Source: Deinococcus koreensis
GTDB taxonomy: Bacteria; Deinococcota; Deinococci; Deinococcales; Deinococcaceae
Direction of reading: 5' to 3'
DNA: 64,000 bases
Assembly: GCF_002901445.1 (NCBI RefSeq)
Contig: NZ_PPPD01000001.1
Coordinates: 1,587,501 to 1,651,500 of the forward strand
Shown: piece by piece, positions 23,903-32,636 of the stretch
Layout of the letters: each line of letters opens with the position of its first letter
Numbering within the stretch: position 1 is the stretch's first letter
Made by a program: the position numbers and the translations under genes
Notes under the pieces: generated by a model
Told to the model about the DNA's origin: nothing
The model's database searches: none
Seen by the model: only the letters and a program-made list of their open reading frames with translations

Positions 23903-23930
23903 CCGTCCGCGAAGGGCGGGTTTTTTGTTT
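23903..23930 (+). terminator. Array terminator 3
   Basis: CCGTCC (23903-23908) pairs with GGGCGG (23914-23919), including one T-G wobble, then G and six T. The stem is one pair longer than in the other copies, so pairing is kept although the sequence changed. Confidence 0.75.
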
Positions 23931-23985
23931 TGGGCCGGATTGAAGTGGCTGGCACGCAGACGGAGGACAGGTGTAGCCTCCCGGT

Positions 23986-24855
23986 ATGACTCCCCCCACC
24001 TCTCCTCTGACCACCGCCGCCTGGCTGCTGGAGCACCACGCCGACGCGAACCTCCGCGTGCTGGACTGCCGCTACGCCCTGAGCGACCCGCTGGTCGGGC
24101 GCATCGCGTATCTGGAGGGGCACGTTCCGGGCGCGGTGTACGCCGACCTGGAGACCGACCTGAGCGGGCCCCTGCAGGAGAGCGGCGCGGGCGGGCGCCA
24201 TCCCCTGCCCGACCCGGGGGTGCTGGCGGCGTGGCTGGGCTCGGTGGGCATCGGCAACGACTCGGTGGTCGTGTGCTACGACGATCCCGACACCGGGCAG
24301 GGCTTCTACGCGGCGCGGGCCTGGTGGCTGCTGCGCTGGCTGGGGCACCGCGCGGTGTCGGTGCTGGACGGTGGCTGGCCCGCCTGGGTGGCGGCCGGGG
24401 GCGGGGCCAGCACGGCCGAGCCGGCGCACGCACCCACCACCTTCGTCCCGGACGTGCAGGCCGATATGGTCGCCACCGCCCAGGACGTGCAGCACCGTGA
24501 CCCCTCCACCCTGCTGATCGACTCGCGGGCCCAGGCCCGCTACCGGGGCGAGGTCGAGCCCATCGACGCGAAGGCCGGCCACATTCCCGGCGCCGTGAAC
24601 CGCGAGTGGAGCGGCGTGCTGGATGGCCGGGGCCGCTGGCGCGATCCGGACACGCTGGGCGTGCATCTGGACGCCGGGGACTCGCCCACCATCACCTACT
24701 GCGGCAGCGGGGTCAGCGCCACGCCGAACGTGCTGGCGCGTGAACTCTCGGGCGTGCCGCTGGGCCCCCGCAACCGCCTGTACGCCGGCTCGTGGAGCGA
24801 CTGGATCAGCGACGACACGCGCCCGGTGGCGACCGGAGAGGCCGAGGAGATATGA
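23986..24855 (+). CDS. Two-domain rhodanese-type sulfurtransferase
   Basis: A 289-residue enzyme of two rhodanese domains. The N-terminal one is inactive ([26 protein letters not shown]). The C-terminal one carries the catalytic cysteine in [17 protein letters not shown] is the active loop of 3-mercaptopyruvate sulfurtransferases rather than thiosulfate sulfurtransferases, so transfer of sulfur from mercaptopyruvate is favoured. TAGCCT lies six bases before the ATG, pointing to leaderless expression. The stop overlaps the start of the lipoprotein gene. Confidence 0.88.
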   Translation: MTPPTSPLTTAAWLLEHHADANLRVLDCRYALSDPLVGRIAYLEGHVPGAVYADLETDLSGPLQESGAGGRHPLPDPGVLAAWLGSVGIGNDSVVVCYDDPDTGQGFYAARAWWLLRWLGHRAVSVLDGGWPAWVAAGGGASTAEPAHAPTTFVPDVQADMVATAQDVQHRDPSTLLIDSRAQARYRGEVEPIDAKAGHIPGAVNREWSGVLDGRGRWRDPDTLGVHLDAGDSPTITYCGSGVSATPNVLARELSGVPLGPRNRLYAGSWSDWISDDTRPVATGEAEEI

Positions 24856-25340
24856 GGCAGCCTGTCCTGACGCTGCTCGCGGGCCTGCTGGCCGCCTGCG
24901 CCTACACCCCGCCCCAGGAACCCTTCCGGGTGGGCGACGTGTTCCGGGTGGAAGGTCCGGCCGTCACCGGGCCGCGCGTGTCGCAGCGATTCACGCTCAG
25001 CGGTGGCGGCAGACTCCGGGGTGACCGCTGGGAATACGACGCCGACGGCCCGAGCGCGCGCAGCGCCCTGCTCCTGGCGCGGGTGGACGGCGGGCTGGTG
25101 GGCATGGTCGATATGTCACAGGCGTACGGCCCGGGATCGGACGGCACGGTGACGGCCTGCTTCGTGGCCCCGGCGGCGGGCTGGAAGAGCGCCGAGGGGC
25201 TGCTGGTCAGGGACTCCGCCGCCGTGATGCTGGAACTCGCGGGCGGGCTGAGCGGCTCCGGTGCGGCCACCACGCTGCCCGCCCTGAGAGCCCTGGTGGG
25301 CGAGGCGCGCAGCGGCACCTGCACCCTCACGCGGGACTGA
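24852..25340 (+). CDS. Lipoprotein of unknown function
   Basis: A 162-residue protein with a lipoprotein signal ([16 protein letters not shown], lipobox LAAC). The mature domain is beta-rich with two further cysteines (TACFVAP, GTCTL) that could form a disulfide. Its ATG overlaps the sulfurtransferase stop (ATGA), so it is cotranslated with that enzyme. No family was recognised. Confidence 0.72.
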   Translation: MRQPVLTLLAGLLAACAYTPPQEPFRVGDVFRVEGPAVTGPRVSQRFTLSGGGRLRGDRWEYDADGPSARSALLLARVDGGLVGMVDMSQAYGPGSDGTVTACFVAPAAGWKSAEGLLVRDSAAVMLELAGGLSGSGAATTLPALRALVGEARSGTCTLTRD

Positions 25341-25356
25341 ACGCCAGCCCCGCCGC

Positions 25357-26558
<1,202 letters not shown>

Positions 26559-26562
<4 letters not shown>

Positions 26563-26600
26563 AGCGCCTCCCCGGTCACAGCGCCTCCCCGGTCACAGCC
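26559..26600. repeat. 17-bp tandem duplication of the xseA ribosome site and start
   Basis: The unit GGTCACAGCGCCTCCCC occurs twice followed by a partial third copy. On the minus strand each copy reads GTGACC-GGGGAGG-CGCT, so a GTG start and an SD sequence are duplicated. Each upstream GTG opens a six-codon frame that ends in TGA overlapping the next GTG. Confidence 0.8.
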
Positions 26601-26967
26601 GCGCCCCCACCAGGCGGCCACCGACTGCCGCCAGCACGCCCAGCCCCACGCTCAGCAGGACGTAGCCCAGCGCCGCGCCACCGGCCCCCCGCCCGAGCAG
26701 GCCGTCGACCTCCACGCTGAAGGTGGAGAAGGTGGTAAAGGCCCCCAGCACCCCGGTGCCGAAGGCCAGCCGCGCCGCCTCGGGCCACACGCCGCGCCCC
26801 ACCAGCGCCACCGTCAGGCCCAGCAGGAAGGAACCGACCACATTGATCAGCAGCACCGCCACCGGAAAGCCGCTGCGGAGCACCACGGGCGCCAGGGCGA
26901 GCTGCACGCCGTAGCGCGCCCCGGCCCCCAGCGCTCCCCCCAGCAAGACCCACATCCACGCGCTCAC
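26593..26967 (-). CDS. crcB: Fluoride channel CrcB/Fluc
   Basis: A 124-residue four-helix membrane protein. It has the Fluc signature [10 protein letters not shown] near the N-terminus, [10 protein letters not shown] in helix 2 and [15 protein letters not shown] in helix 3, which line the fluoride pore. It works as an antiparallel dimer exporting fluoride; a single gene implies a homodimer. The GTG start lies six bases after TATCCT on the minus strand, so the message is probably leaderless. No fluoride riboswitch was seen. The stop overlaps the first of the duplicated xseA-like starts. Confidence 0.93.
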   Translation of the reverse strand: MSAWMWVLLGGALGAGARYGVQLALAPVVLRSGFPVAVLLINVVGSFLLGLTVALVGRGVWPEAARLAFGTGVLGAFTTFSTFSVEVDGLLGRGAGGAALGYVLLSVGLGVLAAVGGRLVGARL

Positions 26968-27061
26968 CGGCCCAGGATAACGGCGCCAGCCGCCTACGCC
27001 CCCACGCCCCGTACCCTCTGCCCTCCGCTCCCCACCTCCCGCCCCGCTCTACGATGCGCCC

Positions 27062-27979
27062 ATGATTCGCGCCAAACGCCTGAGCACGGGCGAGGAACTG
27101 GACTGGACGGGAGAACCCCAGGGGCTCTGGATCGATGTGCGCGACCCCAGCGCCGACGACCTCGCGCGGCTGAGGGCCGCCTTCACGCTCAACCGCCTGG
27201 CGCTGGAGGACGCGCTGGAGCGCGGACACTGGAGCCGCGCCGAGCAGTATCCCGAGCACGGCTTCATCACGGTGCGCTCCTTCACGCGTCCCGAGACGCC
27301 CGACGAGTTCACCGAGCGCGTCTCGGTGTTCGTGTTCGCCGACACCGTGCTGACCCTGAGCAGCGCCGGCACCCGCGCGCTGGACGCCGCCTGGACGCTG
27401 GTGGGCCGCGAGGCGGTGAACACGCCGGCGGAGGTCACCTACGAGCTGCTCGACCACACCGCCGATTCGTTCTTCACCCTGGCCGACACGCTGGAGGCGC
27501 GGCTTGACGCCCTGGAGGAGGAGGTCTTCCGCTCGCCCCGCCAGAATCCGGTCGAGGCGGTCTTCGAACTCAAGCACCTGCTGGCCCACGCCCGCCGGCT
27601 GGCGACCGACGCCCGCGAGGCCACCGCGCTGCTGGGCCGGCACGCCGCCGCCAGCCCCGGCGATCTGGTGCGTTACCGCGACGCCCAGGACTCGTACTCC
27701 CGCGCCGCCGCCCGGCTCGACGGCCTGCGCGACTTCCTGACCAGCCTGCTCGACCTGCACCTGAACCTGCAGAGCCAGCGCATGAACGAGGTGATGCGAA
27801 CCCTGACGGCCGTGAGCGTGGTGTTCCTGCCCCTGACCTTCATGGCGGGGGTGTGGGGCATGAACTTCCAGCACATGCCCGAGCTGCCCTGGCGGTACGG
27901 CTACGCGATGGCCTGGGCCAGCTTCCTGCTGGTCGGCGGCCTGCTGGCCTACTACTTCAAGCGCAAGGGCTGGTGGTGA
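27062..27979 (+). CDS. corA: CorA-family divalent metal transporter
   Basis: A 305-residue protein. A soluble alpha/beta N-terminal domain is followed by long helices (residues about 140-245) and two C-terminal transmembrane helices. The pore signature GMN lies in [16 protein letters not shown] between them, and the chain ends in a basic KRKGWW tail. CorA channels import magnesium or related ions as pentamers. TACGAT six bases before the ATG indicates a leaderless transcript. It diverges from crcB. Confidence 0.92.
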   Translation: MIRAKRLSTGEELDWTGEPQGLWIDVRDPSADDLARLRAAFTLNRLALEDALERGHWSRAEQYPEHGFITVRSFTRPETPDEFTERVSVFVFADTVLTLSSAGTRALDAAWTLVGREAVNTPAEVTYELLDHTADSFFTLADTLEARLDALEEEVFRSPRQNPVEAVFELKHLLAHARRLATDAREATALLGRHAAASPGDLVRYRDAQDSYSRAAARLDGLRDFLTSLLDLHLNLQSQRMNEVMRTLTAVSVVFLPLTFMAGVWGMNFQHMPELPWRYGYAMAWASFLLVGGLLAYYFKRKGWW

Positions 27980-28357
27980 CGGGCGAGCCGGACAGCGCCA
28001 GGGGGATGTGGCCCGGCTCGGCACTGGCCCGCCGTCAGGCTGTCCTGATATAGAGGACAGGCGGTGAAGAGGAGGCGTCCGGTGACGCCGTTGGTGTGGC
28101 GGCGTGACGCATCCCGCGGGCTTCATCCGGGGCATCGGGGCGGAAAAAAGCCGTTCCCCGCGTGTCTATCGCCCTCCTGATCGGCTCTGACAGAACTCTG
28201 ACTGACCCGTGAATGAAACATGGATCACACCCCGCGTTTCATGTCGTCCTTATGTTCTTTGGGACAACCCTTCAATTTCTCGTTCCACAGCGCACAGAGC
28301 CCTCATGCCGTCGGCCCGACGGCTGTCTCTGTCGTTGCCACCGCTTCAGGAGGATTC
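27980..28357. other. 378-base gap upstream of the subtilase: hairpins only
   Basis: A perfect 7-bp inverted repeat, CTGTCCT...AGGACAG (28040-28060), follows corA and may be a terminator or operator. A short GCCGTC/GACGGC hairpin lies at 28307-28323 in the leader of the subtilase gene. No convincing promoter pair, ORF or RNA family was recognised in the rest. Confidence 0.4.
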
Positions 28358-30976
28358 ATGAAACCAGCCGCTCTTCCCCGCCATGTCGCCCTGACCCTGC
28401 TGTCCCTGAGCCTGGCCGCCTGTGGAGTTCAGCAGGCCCCCACCGCCCAGCAGGCCAGCGCGCTGCAGTCCCAGTCCGTCAGCGAGGCCGGCACCAACGA
28501 AACGGCCCGCGCCTGGTTCGTCGAGTTCAGGGAAAAGGCGACCAGCAAGGGCGGCAACCGCGCCGCCATCGCCCAGGAGCGGCAGGCCTTCCGGGCCCAG
28601 GCCCGGGCGCTGGGTCTCAAGGTCAAAGACCGGCTGGAGTTCGAGCGGCTGTGGAACGGCGTGTCGGTCGAGGTGAACGCCGCCGACGTGGCCAAGCTGC
28701 GCGACCTGGACGGCGTGAAGGCCATCTTCCCGGTGCTCAGCGTGCCCCGCCCCGAGGTGGCCTTTGGCAGCGAGGAGCCTGACATGGCCACGGCCATCGC
28801 CCAGACCGGGGCCGACGTGGCGCAGAGCGAACTGGGCCTGAGCGGCAGGGGCGTGAAGGTCGCCATCATGGACACCGGCCTCGACCTCGAGCACCCGGCC
28901 TTCACGGGCCGTGTGGTCGCCTCCTACGACTTCGTGGGCGACGCCTTCAACGGCAGCAACGATCCCGTGGCCGGTCAGGACACCGTGGACGACTGCGGCG
29001 GGCACGGCACGCACGTGGCCGGCATCGCGGCGGGGGGCGCCACCGCGAACGGTGCCAGGGGCGTGGCCCCGGAAGCCTCGCTGGGCATCTACCGCGTGTT
29101 CGGCTGCGAAGGCTCGACCCAGGCCGACATCATGGTCGCCGCCATGGAACGCGCCCTGAATGACGGCATGGACGTGCTGAACATGAGCATCGGCTCGGCC
29201 TTCAACTCGTGGGCGGAGTACCCCACGGCGGTCGCGGCGAGCAACCTCGTGGACGCGGGCGTGGTCGTGGCGGCGTCCATCGGCAACTCGGGCTCGGGCG
29301 GCGTGTTCTCGGCGGGCGCCCCCGGCGTGGGCGAGAAGGTCATCGGCGTGGCGAACTTCATGAACAGCCACGTCTTCCTGAACGAGTTCACGGTGGGCGC
29401 CGACAAGTTCGGTTACCAGAACGCCACCGGGGCGCCCACCGCGCCGACCAGCGGCAGCCTGGAACTGAAGGCCGTGACCCCCGTGGTCGGCTGCGACCCC
29501 CTGCCCGCCGGCTCGCTGATCGGCAAGGCCGCCCTGATCTCTCGCGGCACCTGCACCTTCGCCACCAAGGCCGCCAACGCGCAGAACGCCGGCGCCGCCG
29601 CCGTGGTGATCTACAACAGCACTCCTGGCCCCTTCGCGGGCACCGTCGCGGGCGCCGTGCCCATTACCATCCCCGTCGTGACCGTCTCGCGCGAGTTCGG
29701 CCTGAACCTGGCCACGCGCATCGCTGCCGGCCCCACCAGCATCACCTGGACGCCCAACAGCGGCAGCTATGTCAACCCCACGGGCAACACGCTGGACTCC
29801 TCCTCTTCTTACGGCCTCGCGGCTGACCTGAGCCTGAAGCCCGACCTGGGCGCGCCCGGCGGCCTGATCCGCTCGGCCTACCCCATCGAACTGTCGCCCG
29901 GCGGCAGCGGCTACGCCGTGCTGAGCGGCACCTCCATGTCCTCGCCGCACGTGGCGGGCGCAGCGGCGCTGGTGATCGAGGCCCGGCGCAGGGCCGGCCA
30001 GCCCATCGCGGCCGGTGACATGCGCGCCCTGCTGCAGAACACGGCCGAGCCCAAGCCCTGGAGCGCTGCCCCCACGGCCGGATACACCGACTTCGTGCAT
30101 CGCCAGGGCGCGGGCATGATCAACGTGGTGCGCGCCGTGGGCGCCACCGCCGGCGTGACCCCCTCCAAGCTGTCGCTGGGTGAGAACGAGACGGCGGGCG
30201 GCTCCAAGACCCAGACCCTGACCGTGACCAACCGGGGCACGGCCGCCGTGACCTACACGCTGTCGCACCAGGGAGCGCTGACGAGCGGCAAGGGGGCGTC
30301 CGGCTACTACACGCCCACTGCCCTGCTGCCCGGCGCCACCGCCTCCTTCTCGGCCCCCACGGTGACCGTCCCGGCTGGCAGCTCTGCCTCCATCACCGTG
30401 ACCATTACCCCGACCTCGGCCAACCAGACCGTGTACGGCGGCTACGTGGTGTTCACGCCCACCGGCGCCGGCACCCCCCTGCGCGTGCCCTACGCCGGCT
30501 TCCAGGGCGACTACCAGAGCCTGCCCATCCTGACCGGCACCAAGACCATGGCCCGCGCCAACGCGGACGGCAGCTTCACGCCGATCAGCACGCCGACCAC
30601 CTTCACCATGCAGGGCGCGGACTACCCCAGCTTCCTGTTGCACCTCGACCACTTCGCCCGCACCCTGAAGCTGGATATCGTGGACGCCGCGACCATGCAG
30701 CCCGTGCACTCGCAGTTCTTCAACGCCAGCACCGACGAGTACCTGCCCCGCAACGCCACCCCCACCGGCAACTTCTCCTTCGCCTGGGACGGTCAGGTGA
30801 GCTGGAGCCGCGGCTTCAACGGCGTGGGTAACACCCACGACAAGCGCAAGCCCGTGCCCAACGGCAAATACATCGTGAAGATCACGGCCCTCAAGGCCCT
30901 GGGCGACGCCAGCAATCCCGCCCACGTGGAAACCTGGAGCTCGCCGGTCATCACGGTCAACGCGCCGAAGAAGTAA
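28358..30976 (+). CDS. Lipoprotein subtilisin-like serine protease
   Basis: An 872-residue S8 peptidase anchored as a lipoprotein (lipobox LAAC after MKPAALPRHVALTLLSLS). A propeptide inhibitor region precedes the catalytic triad: Asp in VKVAIMDTGLD, His in GHGTHVAGIA and Ser in GTSMSSPHVAGAAA. A PA domain is inserted between His and Ser (TAPTSGSLELKAVTPVVGCDPLP...). An Fn3-like or beta-sandwich C-terminal region follows. The start at 28358 has a CAGGAGG site; upstream in-frame codons lack one. A terminator hairpin lies just past the stop. Likely an envelope or secreted nutrient protease. Confidence 0.92.
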   Translation: MKPAALPRHVALTLLSLSLAACGVQQAPTAQQASALQSQSVSEAGTNETARAWFVEFREKATSKGGNRAAIAQERQAFRAQARALGLKVKDRLEFERLWNGVSVEVNAADVAKLRDLDGVKAIFPVLSVPRPEVAFGSEEPDMATAIAQTGADVAQSELGLSGRGVKVAIMDTGLDLEHPAFTGRVVASYDFVGDAFNGSNDPVAGQDTVDDCGGHGTHVAGIAAGGATANGARGVAPEASLGIYRVFGCEGSTQADIMVAAMERALNDGMDVLNMSIGSAFNSWAEYPTAVAASNLVDAGVVVAASIGNSGSGGVFSAGAPGVGEKVIGVANFMNSHVFLNEFTVGADKFGYQNATGAPTAPTSGSLELKAVTPVVGCDPLPAGSLIGKAALISRGTCTFATKAANAQNAGAAAVVIYNSTPGPFAGTVAGAVPITIPVVTVSREFGLNLATRIAAGPTSITWTPNSGSYVNPTGNTLDSSSSYGLAADLSLKPDLGAPGGLIRSAYPIELSPGGSGYAVLSGTSMSSPHVAGAAALVIEARRRAGQPIAAGDMRALLQNTAEPKPWSAAPTAGYTDFVHRQGAGMINVVRAVGATAGVTPSKLSLGENETAGGSKTQTLTVTNRGTAAVTYTLSHQGALTSGKGASGYYTPTALLPGATASFSAPTVTVPAGSSASITVTITPTSANQTVYGGYVVFTPTGAGTPLRVPYAGFQGDYQSLPILTGTKTMARANADGSFTPISTPTTFTMQGADYPSFLLHLDHFARTLKLDIVDAATMQPVHSQFFNASTDEYLPRNATPTGNFSFAWDGQVSWSRGFNGVGNTHDKRKPVPNGKYIVKITALKALGDASNPAHVETWSSPVITVNAPKK

Positions 30977-30990
30977 GCGTCCGCCTCTCA

Positions 30991-31022
30991 GCCGCCCCAT
31001 TCGATCTGGGGCGGCTTGTTCT
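30991..31022 (+). terminator. Intrinsic terminator after the subtilase gene
   Basis: GCCGCCCC (30991-30998) pairs with GGGGCGGC (31008-31015) around a nine-base loop, followed by the T-rich TTGTTCTT. Confidence 0.75.
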
Positions 31023-31054
31023 TCCTGTGAATTGACTCCGGTTTCAGGGCACCG

Positions 31055-31783
31055 TCAGGGCGCGCGCAGGAACTTCAGCAGCGCCGCCCAGTATTGCCCC
31101 GCGGTGCCCAGGATGTTGCGGTCGTCGCGCAGGCTGCTGGCCCCGTGCATCCCGCCGCCGCCCACCGGCTGGAAGCGCGTCACCCTGGATGTGCGGATCG
31201 CCCTCAGAATCACGTCCATCCGCTCACGCTCGGCCGGGTCGCCCCGGCTGGTGGCGAAGACCGGCACCTTCAGGGTCGAGGCGGCCCGGATCGCCAGGCC
31301 GTCGCCGGTGTAGTCGGCCGGGCTGAAGGCCAGGATGCCGGCCAGCTCGGGGTGCCGGGCCGCCAGGGGGAACAGCAGCATGGCGCTGTAGCTGCTGCCC
31401 AGCGCGAAGATCCTGGCCTTGGGATAGGTGGCCTTCGCCCACCCCACGGCCGCCTCCAGATCGGGCAGCGCCTGGGCATAGTCGGCAGGTGGCGCCGCTT
31501 TCGCCGTGCGGTTCACGGCGCCGAACATCCCGCCGCCCAGGCGCTGGTCGATGGCAAGGCTGGCGTAGCCCTCCCTGGCCAGCCGCGCGGCCACCGGATC
31601 GTATTCGTGCAGGTTACTGTCGGCCTGGTGAAACAGCAGCAGCACGCCCCTGGGCCTGGGCACGGCGGTGTGCTGGCCGTACACGGGAACGCCGTCGCTG
31701 GCCTTCAGGGTGACCGGCTGGGGGGCGGCCAGGGCAGCGCCGGCCAGCGCCAGCACGGACAGAGAGAGCATCAGACTCTTCAT
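31055..31783 (-). CDS. Exported alpha/beta hydrolase (dienelactone hydrolase-like)
   Basis: A 242-residue protein with a signal peptide (MKSLMLSLSVLALAGAALAAPQ). The alpha/beta-hydrolase core has GVLLLFHQADSN, a nucleophile elbow ALGSSYSAML (serine in G-S-S-Y-S), and a histidine in GGGGMHGASSL. The substrate is unknown; annotations range from dienelactone hydrolase to acyl esterase. The ATG overlaps the MerR stop and has AGGAGGG upstream, so it belongs to the MerR operon. Confidence 0.82.
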   Translation of the reverse strand: MKSLMLSLSVLALAGAALAAPQPVTLKASDGVPVYGQHTAVPRPRGVLLLFHQADSNLHEYDPVAARLAREGYASLAIDQRLGGGMFGAVNRTAKAAPPADYAQALPDLEAAVGWAKATYPKARIFALGSSYSAMLLFPLAARHPELAGILAFSPADYTGDGLAIRAASTLKVPVFATSRGDPAERERMDVILRAIRTSRVTRFQPVGGGGMHGASSLRDDRNILGTAGQYWAALLKFLRAP

Positions 31784-32580
31784 AGACCCTCCTTGACAGG
31801 GTGGACAGGTGCCCAGACTTCGGTGTGGGGCGACGTGCCGGGACGCAGCAGACACAGGTAGCGCTCGGCGCTGGGGCCGCCTCGCCGGTAGGCCGAGCGG
31901 GCCAGCCAGTCGCCCAGCGCCTGATAGGCGTGCAGCAGGGTCGTCAGGTCGCCGGACAGACGGGTGAAGGCGATCAGTCCCCCGACACCGGGTTCGCTGC
32001 CGGGCACCGCCAGCCTCACCGGCAACGACAGCACCACCGCGTAGTCATCCGGATCGAAGCCGCCCTGGGGTGGATGGTGCGCGTGGGGCGGCCCGGCGGC
32101 GCGCGTGCCCAGCCGGGCGGCGCGCTGGCGCAGCGAGCGGTAGCCCTCGTGCCGGTCGGCTTCACAGCGGCTCAGGGAGGTCTGGTAGCGCAGGCTCAAC
32201 AGGGGCCAGGCCCGCTGCCGGCGGATCCGCACCTCGAAGTCCGGCAGGGCCCGGCTGGTCTGAGCCTCCCGCACCCGTTGCAGCGTCTGGGCGCGCTGCT
32301 GAAGCTCGGCTTGCAGGGCCGCGCCATGCTGCTCAAGGGCGGCGCCCACCCCCAGCTCGCCGTGCAGACAGCGCGCGATCAGCTCCAGCGGCATGTCCAG
32401 TTCGCGCAGGCGGTGAATCCGCTCGGCCACCGCCCGCTGGTGCCAGCGGTAGAAGCGGTAGCCGGTTCGGGCATCCACGATCGCCGGCGCCAGCAGGCCA
32501 TGCTCCTCGTAGAGCCGCAGCGCCCGGATACTCAGCCCGGTCAGCTCGGAGAAGCGGCCAATGGAGATCAGGGGACGCAC
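31780..32580 (-). CDS. MerR-family regulator with effector-binding domain
   Basis: A 266-residue activator. The N-terminal MerR winged helix reads ISIGRFSELTGLSIRALRLYEEHGLLAPAIVDARTGYRFY, a coiled-coil dimer helix follows, and the C-terminal half resembles a BmrR/GyrI effector domain. It probably controls itself and the hydrolase gene it overlaps. The GTG start lies six bases after the -10 of a MerR-type promoter. Confidence 0.85.
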   Translation of the reverse strand: MRPLISIGRFSELTGLSIRALRLYEEHGLLAPAIVDARTGYRFYRWHQRAVAERIHRLRELDMPLELIARCLHGELGVGAALEQHGAALQAELQQRAQTLQRVREAQTSRALPDFEVRIRRQRAWPLLSLRYQTSLSRCEADRHEGYRSLRQRAARLGTRAAGPPHAHHPPQGGFDPDDYAVVLSLPVRLAVPGSEPGVGGLIAFTRLSGDLTTLLHAYQALGDWLARSAYRRGGPSAERYLCLLRPGTSPHTEVWAPVHPVKEGL

Positions 32581-32586
32581 GCCTGC

Positions 32587-32618
32587 AGGGTAGAACTCTG
32601 CCGCAGGGGAAGAGTCAA
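32587..32618 (-). promoter_or_regulatory. MerR-type promoter with long spacer and dyad
   Basis: On the minus strand TTGACT is followed by a 20-base spacer and TACCCT, the over-long spacing that MerR regulators correct by twisting DNA. The spacer region contains an ACTCT...AGAGT dyad. The start codon follows the -10 by six bases. Confidence 0.65.
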
Positions 32619-32636
32619 GAGCCCGGCCGGGGCAGG

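Larger units (their letters stand above)
23237..23935 (+). repeat. Three tandem 232-bp units, each with a promoter and terminator
   Basis: Three diverged copies lie head to tail (about 23237-23468, 23469-23700 and 23701-23935). Marker motifs recur with fixed spacing: TATACAT or TATGTAT at 23327, 23559 and 23791, and TTGACT at 23399, 23632 and 23864. Each unit ends with TTGACT, a 17-base spacer, TATCTT, about ten bases, then a GC hairpin and a T-run. The two promoter hexamers are invariant while the spacers differ; the copy 1 and copy 3 hairpins differ by a compensated change. The array fills most of the gap between der and the sulfurtransferase gene. Confidence 0.75.

Noticed and set aside
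23350..23943. Open frames crossing the promoter-terminator array on both strands
   Set aside because: They lack ribosome sites and known motifs. Their similarity between copies follows from the DNA repeat itself, and each frame runs through terminator T-runs.
28220..28357. Upstream start for the subtilase, 46 codons earlier
   Set aside because: That extension has no ribosome site and would place the lipoprotein signal internally; ATG 28358 follows CAGGAGG.
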